From Methylophilaceae bacterium LSUCC0717 (lineage in GTDB: Bacteria > Pseudomonadota > Gammaproteobacteria > Burkholderiales > Methylophilaceae), in the NCBI GenBank assembly GCA_024919195.1, contig CP103436.1:186001-250000 (forward strand): a stretch of 64,000 nucleotides of DNA. Direction: 5' to 3'. Positions 1 through 8,019 of the stretch are shown in pieces. Below the pieces are notes generated by a model. That model saw nothing but the letters and a program-made list of their open reading frames with translations. It was not told the DNA's origin and made no database searches. The first letter of the stretch is position 1, and each line of letters starts with the position of its first letter. Made by a program: the position numbers and the translations under genes.

Positions 1-214
1 CGAATTTAGCTGGTGTACCTGGATTTTCATCAATATTAAGCTTAGCTACTTTAATTTTGCCAGAGTATTCATCAGCAATATCGTTCAAAATAGGCGCTAT
101 CATTTTGCATGGCCCACACCATTCTGCCCAGTAGTCTAGTAATACGGGTATTTCAGAACTTAGAACTTCTTGCTCAAAAGTTGAATCAGTTACATTAATT
201 ATATTATCACTCAT
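1..214 (-). CDS. trxA: Thioredoxin, C-terminal part outside the window
   Basis: Reading the minus strand from the ATG at 214 gives [15 protein letters not shown] and then WCGPC, the thioredoxin active site, with redox cysteines at about residues 33 and 36. The frame is open to the window edge, so only about 71 of the usual ~105-110 residues are visible. The product is a cytoplasmic general protein-disulfide reductase, normally recycled by thioredoxin reductase. The segment between this gene and the next one (215-297) is short, AT-rich and shows nothing recognisable. The family call is firm; which thioredoxin paralogue it is cannot be decided from half a gene. Confidence 0.93.
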   Translation of the reverse strand, partial: MSDNIINVTDSTFEQEVLSSEIPVLLDYWAEWCGPCKMIAPILNDIADEYSGKIKVAKLNIDENPGTPAKF

Positions 215-297
215 GATGGTTTATTTTTTGGATGTTAGTTTTAAAGATAAGGGTAATACCGATTAGTACAATAATTATAAAACTTTTCTACAATAAA

Positions 298-885
298 TCA
301 ATTCTTTTTGTATTGATTATCAATCTCGAAATAGGTTTTAACTTTCACAACACCTTTACTTGTTTTTGCAATTTTTTCAGCCTCTTCAGCTTCTTTTGCA
401 GACACGATGCCCATCAAATGAACTATTTGTCTTTCGGTGACTACTTTGACATGCACTGGAGAGAGGTTTGACTTTGTTTCTTCTTTAAACATTCTCGCCT
501 TAACATTGGTAGTAATGCCGTAGTCTTTAGTTTTTGATTTGACTTTATCTTTTAGTGCAAGGGGCTTGGTTACTAAGATTTCGTTATATATGGCCTTGAC
601 TCCCTGTATTTTTGCAACTGCAGATTCAACCTTGTCTTTTAATTCTTGAGATTCAGACTCACCTGTCAACAAAACATTTTGATTATAGCTTGTTGCACTT
701 GCGCTAAAGTTGCCATCAATCTGTTGAAATTCATATGTTGCTTTGAATTCAATAGTTTGATCTTCTACTTGAACCCCAGCAGTTCTTCTGTCTGCAATGG
801 ATGAGGGGACCCCGACTATTGCTGTTGGTGCACAGGCCGATAAAGTAAAAAATACAAGTATTATTGATAAAAGTTTAATAGGCAT
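298..885 (-). CDS. dolP: BON-domain outer-membrane lipoprotein, DolP/YraP-like
   Basis: This 195-residue protein starts with a lipoprotein signal peptide ending in the lipobox LSAC, so Cys18 is the likely lipidated residue. Two BON-type segments follow, at roughly residues 45-110 and 120-190, each with the alternating hydrophobic/glycine pattern and a GVKAIYNEI- or GVVKVKTYF-like end. DolP (YraP) is a two-BON lipoprotein that supports outer-membrane integrity and BAM function in E. coli, where it lies near rsmI (yraL). Here rsmI is the divergent neighbour, 63 bp away, which favours the same identity. Other BON lipoproteins such as OsmY-like proteins are the alternative. Confidence 0.75.
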   Translation of the reverse strand: MPIKLLSIILVFFTLSACAPTAIVGVPSSIADRRTAGVQVEDQTIEFKATYEFQQIDGNFSASATSYNQNVLLTGESESQELKDKVESAVAKIQGVKAIYNEILVTKPLALKDKVKSKTKDYGITTNVKARMFKEETKSNLSPVHVKVVTERQIVHLMGIVSAKEAEEAEKIAKTSKGVVKVKTYFEIDNQYKKN

Positions 886-948
886 ATGTTAAAAAATTAT
901 TAATATCTTTTAAATTGTATACTAGAGTTATCTTAACAAGGTAAAAAA

Positions 949-1791
949 ATGTCAATTAAACTATATATTGTTGCTACTCCAATTGGAAATTTAAAAGACA
1001 TCACTTTAAGAGCTATAGAAACTCTTCAATTGTGCTCAATCATAGTCTGTGAGGACACAAGGATAACAAAAAAATTATTGAATCACTTGGGTATTCGAAA
1101 TAAAAAAATTTACACAATTCATCAACATAATGAAAAGTCTGCTGCATTAAAAATTATTGAGGATGCTTCTCAAAGGGGCGAAGAAATTGCTTATGTGACA
1201 GACGCTGGTACACCATGTATCAGTGATCCAGGTATGTTTTTAGTGTCTCAAGCACGTTCTCTCAATATTAGAATAGAGCCAATTCCTGGCCCTTCAGCTA
1301 TTACTGCAGCATTTTCAATATCAGGAATCGATGAGGGAAGATTTAACTTTGTGGGCTTTTTACCAACCAAATTAATTGCCATTCAAGAAAGTTTGAATCA
1401 AGTTAATCAACAACAAAAGCCAACCATATTCTATGAATCGCCGAAAAGAGTGTTAAGTTTTTTGGAGAATGTTGTTAATTTGATGTCGCCATCAACCAAA
1501 GTATTCATAGCAAGGGAGATGACAAAACTATTTGAGTCCTTTTATTCTGATTCTGCAGAAAATTTATTTCGTTACTTTAAGAATAACCCTCAAGAATTAA
1601 AGGGGGAATTTGTTATTATAGTTATCCCAAATAAAATTAAAGAGAAATTAATATCTAATGAGGAAATTAATCTCTTAAAAGTATTAATGAAAGAATTACC
1701 GTTAAAGAAAGCTGCCGCGATTGTCTCAGAGTTTTATAATGGTAATAAGAAGGATATTTACAATATAGGCATTGATCTAAAAAATGAGTGA
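949..1791 (+). CDS. rsmI: 16S rRNA (cytidine1402-2'-O)-methyltransferase RsmI
   Basis: This 280-residue tetrapyrrole-methylase-fold enzyme 2'-O-methylates C1402 in the decoding centre of 16S rRNA using SAM. Visible hallmarks are the N-terminal VATPIGNLKDITLRA, the CEDTR segment, YVTDAGTPCISDPG and IPGPSAITAA. Length matches the family (about 280-290). An AAGG ribosome site lies just ahead of the ATG, and a TATACT at 918-923 could be its -10 element. The gene overlaps pyrC by 8 bp. RsmH, which adds the N4-methyl to the same nucleotide, is encoded about 2 kb downstream. Confidence 0.95.
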   Translation: MSIKLYIVATPIGNLKDITLRAIETLQLCSIIVCEDTRITKKLLNHLGIRNKKIYTIHQHNEKSAALKIIEDASQRGEEIAYVTDAGTPCISDPGMFLVSQARSLNIRIEPIPGPSAITAAFSISGIDEGRFNFVGFLPTKLIAIQESLNQVNQQQKPTIFYESPKRVLSFLENVVNLMSPSTKVFIAREMTKLFESFYSDSAENLFRYFKNNPQELKGEFVIIVIPNKIKEKLISNEEINLLKVLMKELPLKKAAAIVSEFYNGNKKDIYNIGIDLKNE

Positions 1792-2821
1792 ATTAATTAC
1801 AATCAAACTTCCGAATGATATGCATGTTCATTTTAGAGAAGGTAATTTATTAGATTTTGCAGTTAATGCTTCTGCAGAACACTTTCATCATGCTGTAGCT
1901 ATGCCAAATCTTAAAGATCCAGTCACAAACTATAAAAAAGCTTTAAAGTATTTTGATCAAATTGTTTCAGTTTCAAAATATTCACACTTTAAACCTCTTG
2001 TAACCATGTATTTAACAGGAGACATTAAAGAAATTGATATAAGTGAGGGGGCATCAGACCCAAGATTGATTGGTGTAAAGCTTTATCCAGCAGGAGTAAC
2101 AACAAACTCTTCGAATGGTGTTGGTAATATTAAAGACTGTTATAAGATTTTTGAATGGATGGAGAAGTATGATTTACCATTATTGGTTCATGGGGAAGTG
2201 AATAATCCAGAAACAGATATATTTGATCGAGAAAAATTATTTATTGATGAATTGATATCAATCACTCAGAATTTTCCTAAATTAAGAGTAATCTTTGAAC
2301 ATATTTCAACAAAAGATGCTGTTGACTATGTTAAAGAATCTTCCGATTTAGTTGCAGCCACTATCACTCCTCAGCATATGGTTCTAAACAGAAATGATTT
2401 ATTGTCAGGGGGATTGAAGCCTCATCATTATTGTTTGCCCGTAGTCAAAAGAGAAATACATAGAAAAGCAATAGCTGAAGCTGCGTTTTCTGGAAATAAA
2501 AAGTTTTTTTTAGGAACGGATAGTGCCCCGCATTATAAAAATCAAAAACAAAGTTCATGTGGCTGCGCAGGTATTTTTTCTGCATCAACTGCCTTGGTTA
2601 TATATCTAGAAGCTTTTGATAAGGCTGGGGCATTAGAAAAATTTGAAGATTTTTCTGTGAATAATAGTTCTGATTTTTATAACTTAGCAAAAACAGACAA
2701 AAAAATAACATTCAAAAAAGAGTTTTTTGAAGTTCAGTCATCATACGTTGTTGGTGATCAAGAAATCATACCATTTATGGCCAATCAAAAGATTTCATGG
2801 TCTATAGCAAAGGAGTTATAA
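1784..2821 (+). CDS. pyrC: Dihydroorotase, PyrC type
   Basis: This 345-residue enzyme catalyses the reversible cyclisation of N-carbamoyl-L-aspartate to dihydroorotate in pyrimidine synthesis. The HxH metal motif is in NDMHVHFREG. The lysine that is carbamylated in this family is in GVKLYPAGV. Further metal or substrate residues are in LLVHGEV, FEHIST and LGTDSAPH. Length and motifs match the short E. coli PyrC type, not the long PyrC/AllB type. It overlaps rsmI by 8 bp, so translation is probably coupled. Its stop codon lies inside the -10 element proposed for rnpB. The next pyrimidine enzyme, PyrD, is encoded at 50253. Confidence 0.95.
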   Translation: MSELITIKLPNDMHVHFREGNLLDFAVNASAEHFHHAVAMPNLKDPVTNYKKALKYFDQIVSVSKYSHFKPLVTMYLTGDIKEIDISEGASDPRLIGVKLYPAGVTTNSSNGVGNIKDCYKIFEWMEKYDLPLLVHGEVNNPETDIFDREKLFIDELISITQNFPKLRVIFEHISTKDAVDYVKESSDLVAATITPQHMVLNRNDLLSGGLKPHHYCLPVVKREIHRKAIAEAAFSGNKKFFLGTDSAPHYKNQKQSSCGCAGIFSASTALVIYLEAFDKAGALEKFEDFSVNNSSDFYNLAKTDKKITFKKEFFEVQSSYVVGDQEIIPFMANQKISWSIAKEL

Positions 2822-2822
2822 T
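2794..2822 (+). promoter_or_regulatory. Predicted sigma-70 promoter of rnpB, overlapping the pyrC stop codon
   Basis: TATAAT at 2817-2822 is a perfect -10 consensus. TTCATG at 2794-2799 is a weak -35 at exactly 17 bp spacing. Transcription starting 7 bases after the -10 would begin at 2829, which is the first base of the outer rnpB helix. The pyrC stop codon (2819-2821) is part of the hexamer. The positions are read directly; promoter function is inferred. Confidence 0.6.
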
Positions 2823-2828
2823 TATTCC

Positions 2829-3104
2829 AAGTTAGCCGGGCAGTCGCTATTTATAGAGGAAAGTCCGGGCTCCAGAGAGCATGGTGTTGGCTAACAGCCA
2901 ACCATTGTGAAATGAGGAATAGGGCCACAGAGACGAGCGTATTTAGTTACGGTGAAACGCGGTAACCTCCACCAGGAGCAAGGCCAAATAGGATGACGAT
3001 AGTATGGCTCGTACTGTCATCGGGTAGGCCGCTAGAGATAATGAGTAATCATTATTCAAGATGAATGACTGCACAAATACAGAACCCGGCTTATAGGCTA
3101 ACTT
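2829..3104 (+). ncRNA. rnpB: RNase P RNA (M1 RNA), bacterial type A
   Basis: The segment carries the diagnostic RNase P RNA blocks: GAGGAAAGTCCGGGCTCC near the 5' end, the AGGGCCACAGAGACGAG-like region, GGTGAAACGCGGTAACCTCC in the middle and AGAACCCGGCTTATAGGC near the 3' end. The outermost helix P1 forms between AAGTTAGCC at 2829-2837 and GGCTAACTT at 3096-3104, which fixes both ends. About 276 nt is short for type A (E. coli 377 nt), so some peripheral helices are reduced. The RNA is the catalytic subunit that removes 5' leaders from tRNA precursors. A terminator follows directly. Confidence 0.96.
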
Positions 3105-3116
3105 ATTGACTTCATT

Positions 3117-3147
3117 AAAAAAAGCGCTTGCAAAGCGCTTTTTTTTT
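3117..3147 (+). terminator. Rho-independent terminator of rnpB
   Basis: A strong hairpin with arms AAAAAAAGCGCTT and AAGCGCTTTTTTT encloses a three-base loop and continues into a T run. It starts 12 bases after the rnpB 3' end. Its downstream arm also holds the proposed -35 element of the mraZ promoter. Confidence 0.92.
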
Positions 3148-3156
3148 GCCTATAGT
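3128..3156 (+). promoter_or_regulatory. Predicted dcw-cluster (mraZ) promoter nested in the rnpB terminator
   Basis: TTGCAA (3128-3133, 4/6 to consensus) and TATAGT (3151-3156, 5/6) are separated by exactly 17 bp. The start point would fall near 3163, immediately ahead of the MraZ boxes at 3165-3189. That is the arrangement expected for a repressor site at the start of transcription. The -35 lies in the loop and downstream arm of the rnpB terminator. Sequence match only. Confidence 0.55.
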
Positions 3157-3164
3157 GTAACTGA

Positions 3165-3189
3165 GGGGAAAAAGTGGTAATAAATGGGA
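3165..3189 (+). promoter_or_regulatory. MraZ operator: three boxes at 10-bp period
   Basis: Three direct repeats, GGGGA (3165), TGGTA (3175) and TGGGA (3185), occur at an exact 10-bp period. This matches the known MraZ site of TGGGN repeats separated by 5 bp. Two of the three keep the GGG core. They lie about 65 bp ahead of mraZ, so MraZ probably represses its own cluster here. Confidence 0.75.
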
Positions 3190-3229
3190 AATAATTAACA
3201 TTACTAAGGGTTGTTAGCTATTTCACATT

Positions 3230-3247
3230 CCCCTCAAACAATAGGGG
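3230..3247 (+). promoter_or_regulatory. Possible hairpin covering the mraZ ribosome binding site
   Basis: CCCCT (3230-3234) can pair with AGGGG (3243-3247) across an 8-base loop. AGGGG is also the only good Shine-Dalgarno match, 7 bases before the mraZ ATG. The pairing would hide the ribosome site. The stem is only 5 bp, so the effect may be weak. Confidence 0.35.
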
Positions 3248-3254
3248 ATTTTAG

Positions 3255-3698
3255 ATGTTTAGAGGTTCAAGCATTGTTGCTTTGGATGATAAATTTAGAT
3301 TGGCCGTACCGAAAAAATTTCGGGACAAACTTTTTGAGCAAAATTCTTCCCTTATCGTTACCGCTCATCCAGATAAATGTTTAGTCTTATATAACCTTCT
3401 CAGCTGGGCGCCAATAGAAAAAAAATTAATGTCCCTTTCAAGCTTTGATCCAAAAATTAGCACCCTTCAAAGACTCCTGGTTGGGTATGCGGATGAAGTT
3501 GATCCAGATAAAGCAGGCAGAATTTTGTTATCAGCCTCGCTAAGAGAATTTGCAGGAATCCAGCAAGAAATAATCATGTTAGGTCAAGGATCTCATTTTG
3601 AAATATGGGATAAGGGCACTTGGTCCAAAAAAATTAACAGCACAGTGAAAAATTTAAATCTTGAAAACTTTCATGAACTTGAAGGGTTTTCTTTATGA
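3255..3698 (+). CDS. mraZ: Transcriptional regulator MraZ
   Basis: This 147-residue protein has two SpoVT-AbrB-like halves typical of MraZ: MFRGSSIVALDDKFRLAVPKK near the N-terminus and a second copy around DPDKAGRILLSASLREFAG. MraZ forms a ring and binds TGGGN repeats upstream of its own gene to control the division/cell-wall cluster; such repeats are present at 3165-3189. An AGGGG ribosome site precedes the ATG by 7 bases. The gene overlaps rsmH by 4 bp (ATGA) and heads a plus-strand run of more than 20 kb. Confidence 0.95.
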   Translation: MFRGSSIVALDDKFRLAVPKKFRDKLFEQNSSLIVTAHPDKCLVLYNLLSWAPIEKKLMSLSSFDPKISTLQRLLVGYADEVDPDKAGRILLSASLREFAGIQQEIIMLGQGSHFEIWDKGTWSKKINSTVKNLNLENFHELEGFSL

Positions 3699-4614
3699 AT
3701 AATTTTAAACATCTTCCAATAATGCCTCATGAGGTAAGCGAACATTTAATTATTAATAAAAATGGTAAATATTTGGATTGCACTTTTGGGCGTGGTGGCC
3801 ATTCCAAAACAATATTAGATAACTTGGAACACGAGGGCAAATTAATCGCCATTGATAAAGATCATGAGGCAATTAAATCAGCCAAATTAATACAGGATGA
3901 GCGTTTTGAAATTCATCATTCATCAATATTAAATTTTGCAAAATCTTTAAAAAAAAAAGTCTTGATGGGGTATTCATGGATTTAGGCGTTTCATCACCCC
4001 AATTAGATGATGCATCAAGAGGCTTTAGTTTTATGCATAACGGACCCCTTGATATGAGAATGGATCAATCACAAACATTAGATGCAAGTGAGGTTGTAAA
4101 TAAATATGATGAATCAGATTTAATAAAAATTTTTAGGGACTATGGTGAGGAAAAGTTTGCTAGAAGAATAGCTTCGAATATTTGTAAGATTAGAGATGAA
4201 AAAAATATTACGACAACTTTAGAGCTTGCAGATATAGTAAAAAAATCTGTGCCTTACACTAATTCCAGAAAACATCCAGCTACGAAAGTTTTTCAGGCCT
4301 TACGAATTGAAGTAAATCAAGAGTTATGTGAATTAAAAGACGCACTACCGCTGTTATTTGATGCACTAAAACCACAAGGAAGGCTTTTGGCTCTGACGTT
4401 TCATTCCTTAGAGGATCGCATACTTAAAAATTTTATCAAAGAAATAACAAAACTACCTCCTGACACAATTCCAAAATTTATACCAATCCGCAACGCAGAT
4501 CATCTTGAGGAGACCAAAGCAAATGTTATTTGTAATTTGGTTGCCTCAGCTGAAGAGGTTGAGGCCAATCCCCGCTCAAGAAGTGCAAGGTTAAGGGGAG
4601 TGGAAAAAAAATGA
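3695..4614 (+). CDS. rsmH: 16S rRNA (cytosine1402-N4)-methyltransferase RsmH, interrupted by a one-base frame change
   Basis: Two overlapping reading frames together make one RsmH of about 306 residues, the normal length. The first (3695-3985) has the SAM motif DCTFGRGGHS. The second (from 3958) continues with SLDGVFMDLGVSSPQLDDAS and ends with the LTFHSLEDRI and NPRSRSARLRG family motifs. The frames join at the ten-A run 3949-3958. With ten A the upstream frame runs into a stop at 3983-3985. One extra A in the mRNA, or a -1 ribosomal slip on A-AAA-AAA, restores the full protein. No sequence is missing at the joint and both halves are intact, so this looks like slippage or a sequencing indel and not decay. 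The enzyme methylates the same C1402 as RsmI. Confidence 0.85.
3949..3958 (+). other. A10 slippery tract inside rsmH
   Basis: Ten consecutive A follow TCTTT. In the upstream frame they read TTA-AAA-AAA-AAA-GTC; the downstream frame needs AGT-CTT-GAT. The heptamer A-AAA-AAA, a known -1 slippery sequence, is in the zero frame. Homopolymers of this length also cause RNA polymerase slippage and sequencing indels, so the cause is open. Confidence 0.7.
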
Positions 4615-4874
4615 TCAAATTAAATTTATTGTTATTTGTAATTCTTATTATTTTTGCATTGCTTAAAGTTAATTCGGAACACTTGTACAGAAAAAATTTT
4701 TCTCAATTAGACTCGGAACAAAAGAGAGAAATTGAGTTAAAAGAAGAACAGACCAAATTAGAGCTTGAAAATACCGATCAATCAGGCAGTAAGCGTATTG
4801 AAGAATTTGCCAAAAATAAATTAAATATGATTGAAGCTAATCCTGACAATATCATTCAATTGGAAAACAAATGA
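4611..4874 (+). CDS. ftsL: Cell division protein FtsL
   Basis: This small 87-residue bitopic protein has one N-terminal membrane segment (about residues 3-20, LNLLLFVILIIFALLKV). A polar, heptad-like coiled-coil region follows (roughly 28-70, rich in Glu, Lys and Leu). FtsL forms a complex with FtsB and FtsQ and activates septal peptidoglycan synthesis by FtsWI. Sequence is poorly conserved in this family. The assignment rests on size, topology and position between rsmH and ftsI, with 4-bp ATGA overlaps on both sides. Confidence 0.88.
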   Translation: MIKLNLLLFVILIIFALLKVNSEHLYRKNFSQLDSEQKREIELKEEQTKLELENTDQSGSKRIEEFAKNKLNMIEANPDNIIQLENK

Positions 4875-6601
4875 AAAAATTTAGCCACCAGAGTGATATT
4901 TTTGAATTATCAAAAAATAGAAGGCGTGTTGTTCTATCTCTAATATTGTTGTTATTTTTAATGTTATTTTCTAGAGCACTTTATCTCCAGCAAATAAAAA
5001 AAGATTTCTTACAAAATAAGGGTGATGGATTTAGTGTCCGAAATGAAATACTGCATTCCTACAGAGGAAAGATCTATGATCGAAATCATAAATTATTAGC
5101 TGTCAGTAGCCCAACTTACGATGTCGGCTTAACAATAACTAATAATGTTACAAATGAAAATATTCGTGATATTGCAACAATTCTGAAAATAAATGAAAAA
5201 AATCTTCAACAAAAAATCATAAATAAAAATAAAGGCTTTATATACATTAAAAGGAGCGTCTCGCCAGAATCAGCCAAAAAAATATCAGAACTAAAGATAG
5301 CTGGTTTAAATCTTGATAAACAATACCGTCGTTTTTATCCTAACAGGGAATCAGCTGCACATATTATTGGGAAAACGAATCTTGATGGTATTGGGCATGA
5401 AGGATTAGAGAAGCAATGGGATTCTATTTTAACTGGAGAGAAGGGCCATAAAAAAGTTGTAATAGATGGCGGTAGAAGAATAATAGATGATTTGCATGAT
5501 TTTAAGCTACCAAAAAATGGTTCTGATATTTTTACAACAATAGATAGTAGACTTCAACATACTGCTTATGAGTCTCTAAAAAAATATATTGAAAGATATG
5601 AAGCTAGATCTGGTTCTGCTGTTTTGGTTGACGCAAAAAATGGAGATATTCTTGTAATGGCAAATTACCCTTCATACAACCCTAACGCTTCAGTCACAAA
5701 CCTAGACGCGATGAGAAATAGGTCAGTTACGGATACTTTTGAACCGGGTTCGACTTTAAAACCAATCTCAATAGCATATGCTCTTGAAAAGAAAAAAGTA
5801 GGAACAAATGAAATTATCAATACAAATAATGGGTTATTAAAAGTTGGTCGGACTTATATTAGAGATGACCATCCAGAAAATGAATTAACAATTAAAGATG
5901 TAATAAAAACTTCTTCAAATGTTGGAGCTTCAATTATTGGAACAAGGTTAACTCCTAAAGAGCTTTGGGGAGCTTATGATAAATTAGGATTTGGCAAAAA
6001 AATTCATAGCCAGATTCCAGGGGAGGTAAGCGGAAAGCTCAGGACATATACATCTTGGAGAGATATCGATCACTCAAGAATGCCTTATGGGTATGGTTTA
6101 AGTGTAAATCTTCTTCAGCTCACGCAAGCCTATACTATCTTTGCAAATGACGGCGTTGTAATAAAACCAAGGCTTTATGCCAATGAGGAAATAAAAGTGG
6201 GAGAAAAAGTAATCTCACCAAATGTTTCAAAAAAAATGAGAACATTTATGCAGGCTGTTGTTGAAGAAGATGGCGGCACAGGTGGAAAAGCCAAAATTCC
6301 TGGCTATACCGTTGCGGGAAAAACGGGAACAGCAAAAAAAGTCATAAATGGTCAGTATGTAAATCAATACGTGGCATCTTTTGTGGGCATGGCTCCAAGT
6401 ATTAGCCCAAAATTTATATTAGCGGTAATGATTGATGATCCATCAAAAGATAGTTATTACGGGGGTACAGTAGCCGCACCTGTTTTTAAAGATATAATGA
6501 AGGACGCTCTTAAACTGTACGATGTACCTTATGATAAAGAGTTAAATGAAAATCTAATGAATAAAATGGTGAAACCACAAACTGGTGATGCAAAATTATA
6601 G
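4871..6601 (+). CDS. ftsI: Septal peptidoglycan transpeptidase FtsI (PBP3)
   Basis: This 576-residue class B penicillin-binding protein has one N-terminal membrane anchor (about residues 20-42), a PBP dimerisation domain with the RGKIYDRNHKLLA motif and a C-terminal transpeptidase domain. The active-site motifs are visible as STLKPIS (SxxK serine), SSN in KTSSNVGAS and KTGTAKK. It cross-links septal peptidoglycan in the periplasm with FtsW as partner glycosyltransferase. It starts within the ftsL stop codon (ATGA) and overlaps murE at its 3' end. Confidence 0.96.
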   Translation: MKKFSHQSDIFELSKNRRRVVLSLILLLFLMLFSRALYLQQIKKDFLQNKGDGFSVRNEILHSYRGKIYDRNHKLLAVSSPTYDVGLTITNNVTNENIRDIATILKINEKNLQQKIINKNKGFIYIKRSVSPESAKKISELKIAGLNLDKQYRRFYPNRESAAHIIGKTNLDGIGHEGLEKQWDSILTGEKGHKKVVIDGGRRIIDDLHDFKLPKNGSDIFTTIDSRLQHTAYESLKKYIERYEARSGSAVLVDAKNGDILVMANYPSYNPNASVTNLDAMRNRSVTDTFEPGSTLKPISIAYALEKKKVGTNEIINTNNGLLKVGRTYIRDDHPENELTIKDVIKTSSNVGASIIGTRLTPKELWGAYDKLGFGKKIHSQIPGEVSGKLRTYTSWRDIDHSRMPYGYGLSVNLLQLTQAYTIFANDGVVIKPRLYANEEIKVGEKVISPNVSKKMRTFMQAVVEEDGGTGGKAKIPGYTVAGKTGTAKKVINGQYVNQYVASFVGMAPSISPKFILAVMIDDPSKDSYYGGTVAAPVFKDIMKDALKLYDVPYDKELNENLMNKMVKPQTGDAKL

Positions 6602-8012
6602 ATCTTTACCAAGTCCTCAAAAAATCACAAACAATAGTATTCATGTCAAAAAAGGGTATGCCTTTTGTGCTTATCCGGGAAAAATCAGTGATGGCCGTAA
6701 TTTTATAGATCATGCAATTAGCAATGGGGCCTCATTAATTATGTATGAGGAGGCTAATTTTGATGCAAATACTTATTTAAAAAAATACCCAAAAATAAAA
6801 TTTTTAGGGGTTCGCGATCTTGCCTGGAAACAAAAAAAGGTATTGGATAGAGTGTATGGTAATTTAAATAGGCATATCAAACTATATGGTATAACCGGAA
6901 CAAATGGTAAAACATCAACCGCTTTTTGGTTAAACCATCTATTAAGTAAACTTGAAAAACCATCAAAATTGATCGGTACCATTTCTAAAGACAAGGTCGT
7001 AATCAATACTACCCCTGACCTTTTTGTTTTATACAGTCTTTTTAACAAAGGGATACAAAAAAATATTAAAAATTTTGTATTAGAGGTTTCTTCGCATGGG
7101 ATTGATCAAGGGAGAATTCATGAGCTAAATTTTGAATATGGAATCTTTACCAATTTAAGCCGTGATCATTTGGACTATCACAAAACAATGAATAATTATT
7201 TTCTATCCAAAGAAAGGTTTTTCATAGAAAACGTAAAAAAAACATCTGTGATAAATATTGATAATTCTTATGGCATGAGATTGGCAAATAATTTGATAAA
7301 ACTTAACAAAAAAATTTTTACATTTGGTTTTAGTAAAGAAGCAAACGTAAAAATTATTAACATTAAGCAACAATCTTTGACTAATAACTATTCGGAATTT
7401 AGTTTACAAATAGCCAATAAAATTCATACTTTTAAAACCAATATAATCGGAGAATTTAATTTATATAATTTAATAAGTGCCATTTGTATTTGTTATTTAA
7501 AAAGAATAGACATGCATAAAGTTACGGAAGTTATTAAAAGACTTCCAGTTCCTGATGGGCGAATGAACGTAATCAATAAAACTATAAATAACATAACAAA
7601 GAAAGTAATCATTGATTATGCACACACACCAGATGGGCTAAAAAAACTTCTTCAAACAATAAAAAAAATATATCAAGGCAAAATACTGCTTGTGTTTGGC
7701 TGTGGGGGGGATCGAGATAAGGGTAAAAGAAAATTGATGGGAAATGTAGCAAATCATTACGCTGATTTTGTTTGCATCACAAATGACAATCCAAGAAATG
7801 AGAATCCTAATCAAATTGCAGATCAAATATGTGAAGGTATTTCATGTTTAAAAAAAATTATCTTAGATCGAAAAAAAGCAATTGAATATGCCATCAAAAA
7901 AACCAACTACCCGATCGTAGTCATTGCTGGCAAGGGTCATGAAAAATACCAAATTATTAAAAACAAAAAAATTGATTTTTCTGATAAAAAAGTAGTAATG
8001 GATATAAATTAA
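6588..8012 (+). CDS. murE: UDP-MurNAc-tripeptide ligase MurE (meso-diaminopimelate-adding)
   Basis: This is a Mur ligase with the ATP-binding motif GITGTNGKTSTAFW, the central HGIDQGRI segment and the C-terminal signature TNDNPRNENP. The DNPR tetrapeptide marks enzymes that add meso-diaminopimelate rather than lysine, as expected for a Gram-negative. The ATG at 6588 is chosen; an in-frame GTG directly before it at 6585 is possible. The gene overlaps the end of ftsI by 14 bp. About 474 residues is slightly short for the family (E. coli 495). It catalyses the third amino-acid addition to the cytoplasmic peptidoglycan precursor. Confidence 0.95.
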   Translation: MQNYRSLPSPQKITNNSIHVKKGYAFCAYPGKISDGRNFIDHAISNGASLIMYEEANFDANTYLKKYPKIKFLGVRDLAWKQKKVLDRVYGNLNRHIKLYGITGTNGKTSTAFWLNHLLSKLEKPSKLIGTISKDKVVINTTPDLFVLYSLFNKGIQKNIKNFVLEVSSHGIDQGRIHELNFEYGIFTNLSRDHLDYHKTMNNYFLSKERFFIENVKKTSVINIDNSYGMRLANNLIKLNKKIFTFGFSKEANVKIINIKQQSLTNNYSEFSLQIANKIHTFKTNIIGEFNLYNLISAICICYLKRIDMHKVTEVIKRLPVPDGRMNVINKTINNITKKVIIDYAHTPDGLKKLLQTIKKIYQGKILLVFGCGGDRDKGKRKLMGNVANHYADFVCITNDNPRNENPNQIADQICEGISCLKKIILDRKKAIEYAIKKTNYPIVVIAGKGHEKYQIIKNKKIDFSDKKVVMDIN

Positions 8013-8019
8013 AATAATC

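Noticed and set aside
3976-4614. Second half of rsmH as an independent gene starting at ATG 3976
   Set aside because: It lacks the SAM-binding half, has no ribosome site, and homology continues upstream of the ATG (SLDGVF) to the A10 run, so it is part of one split gene.
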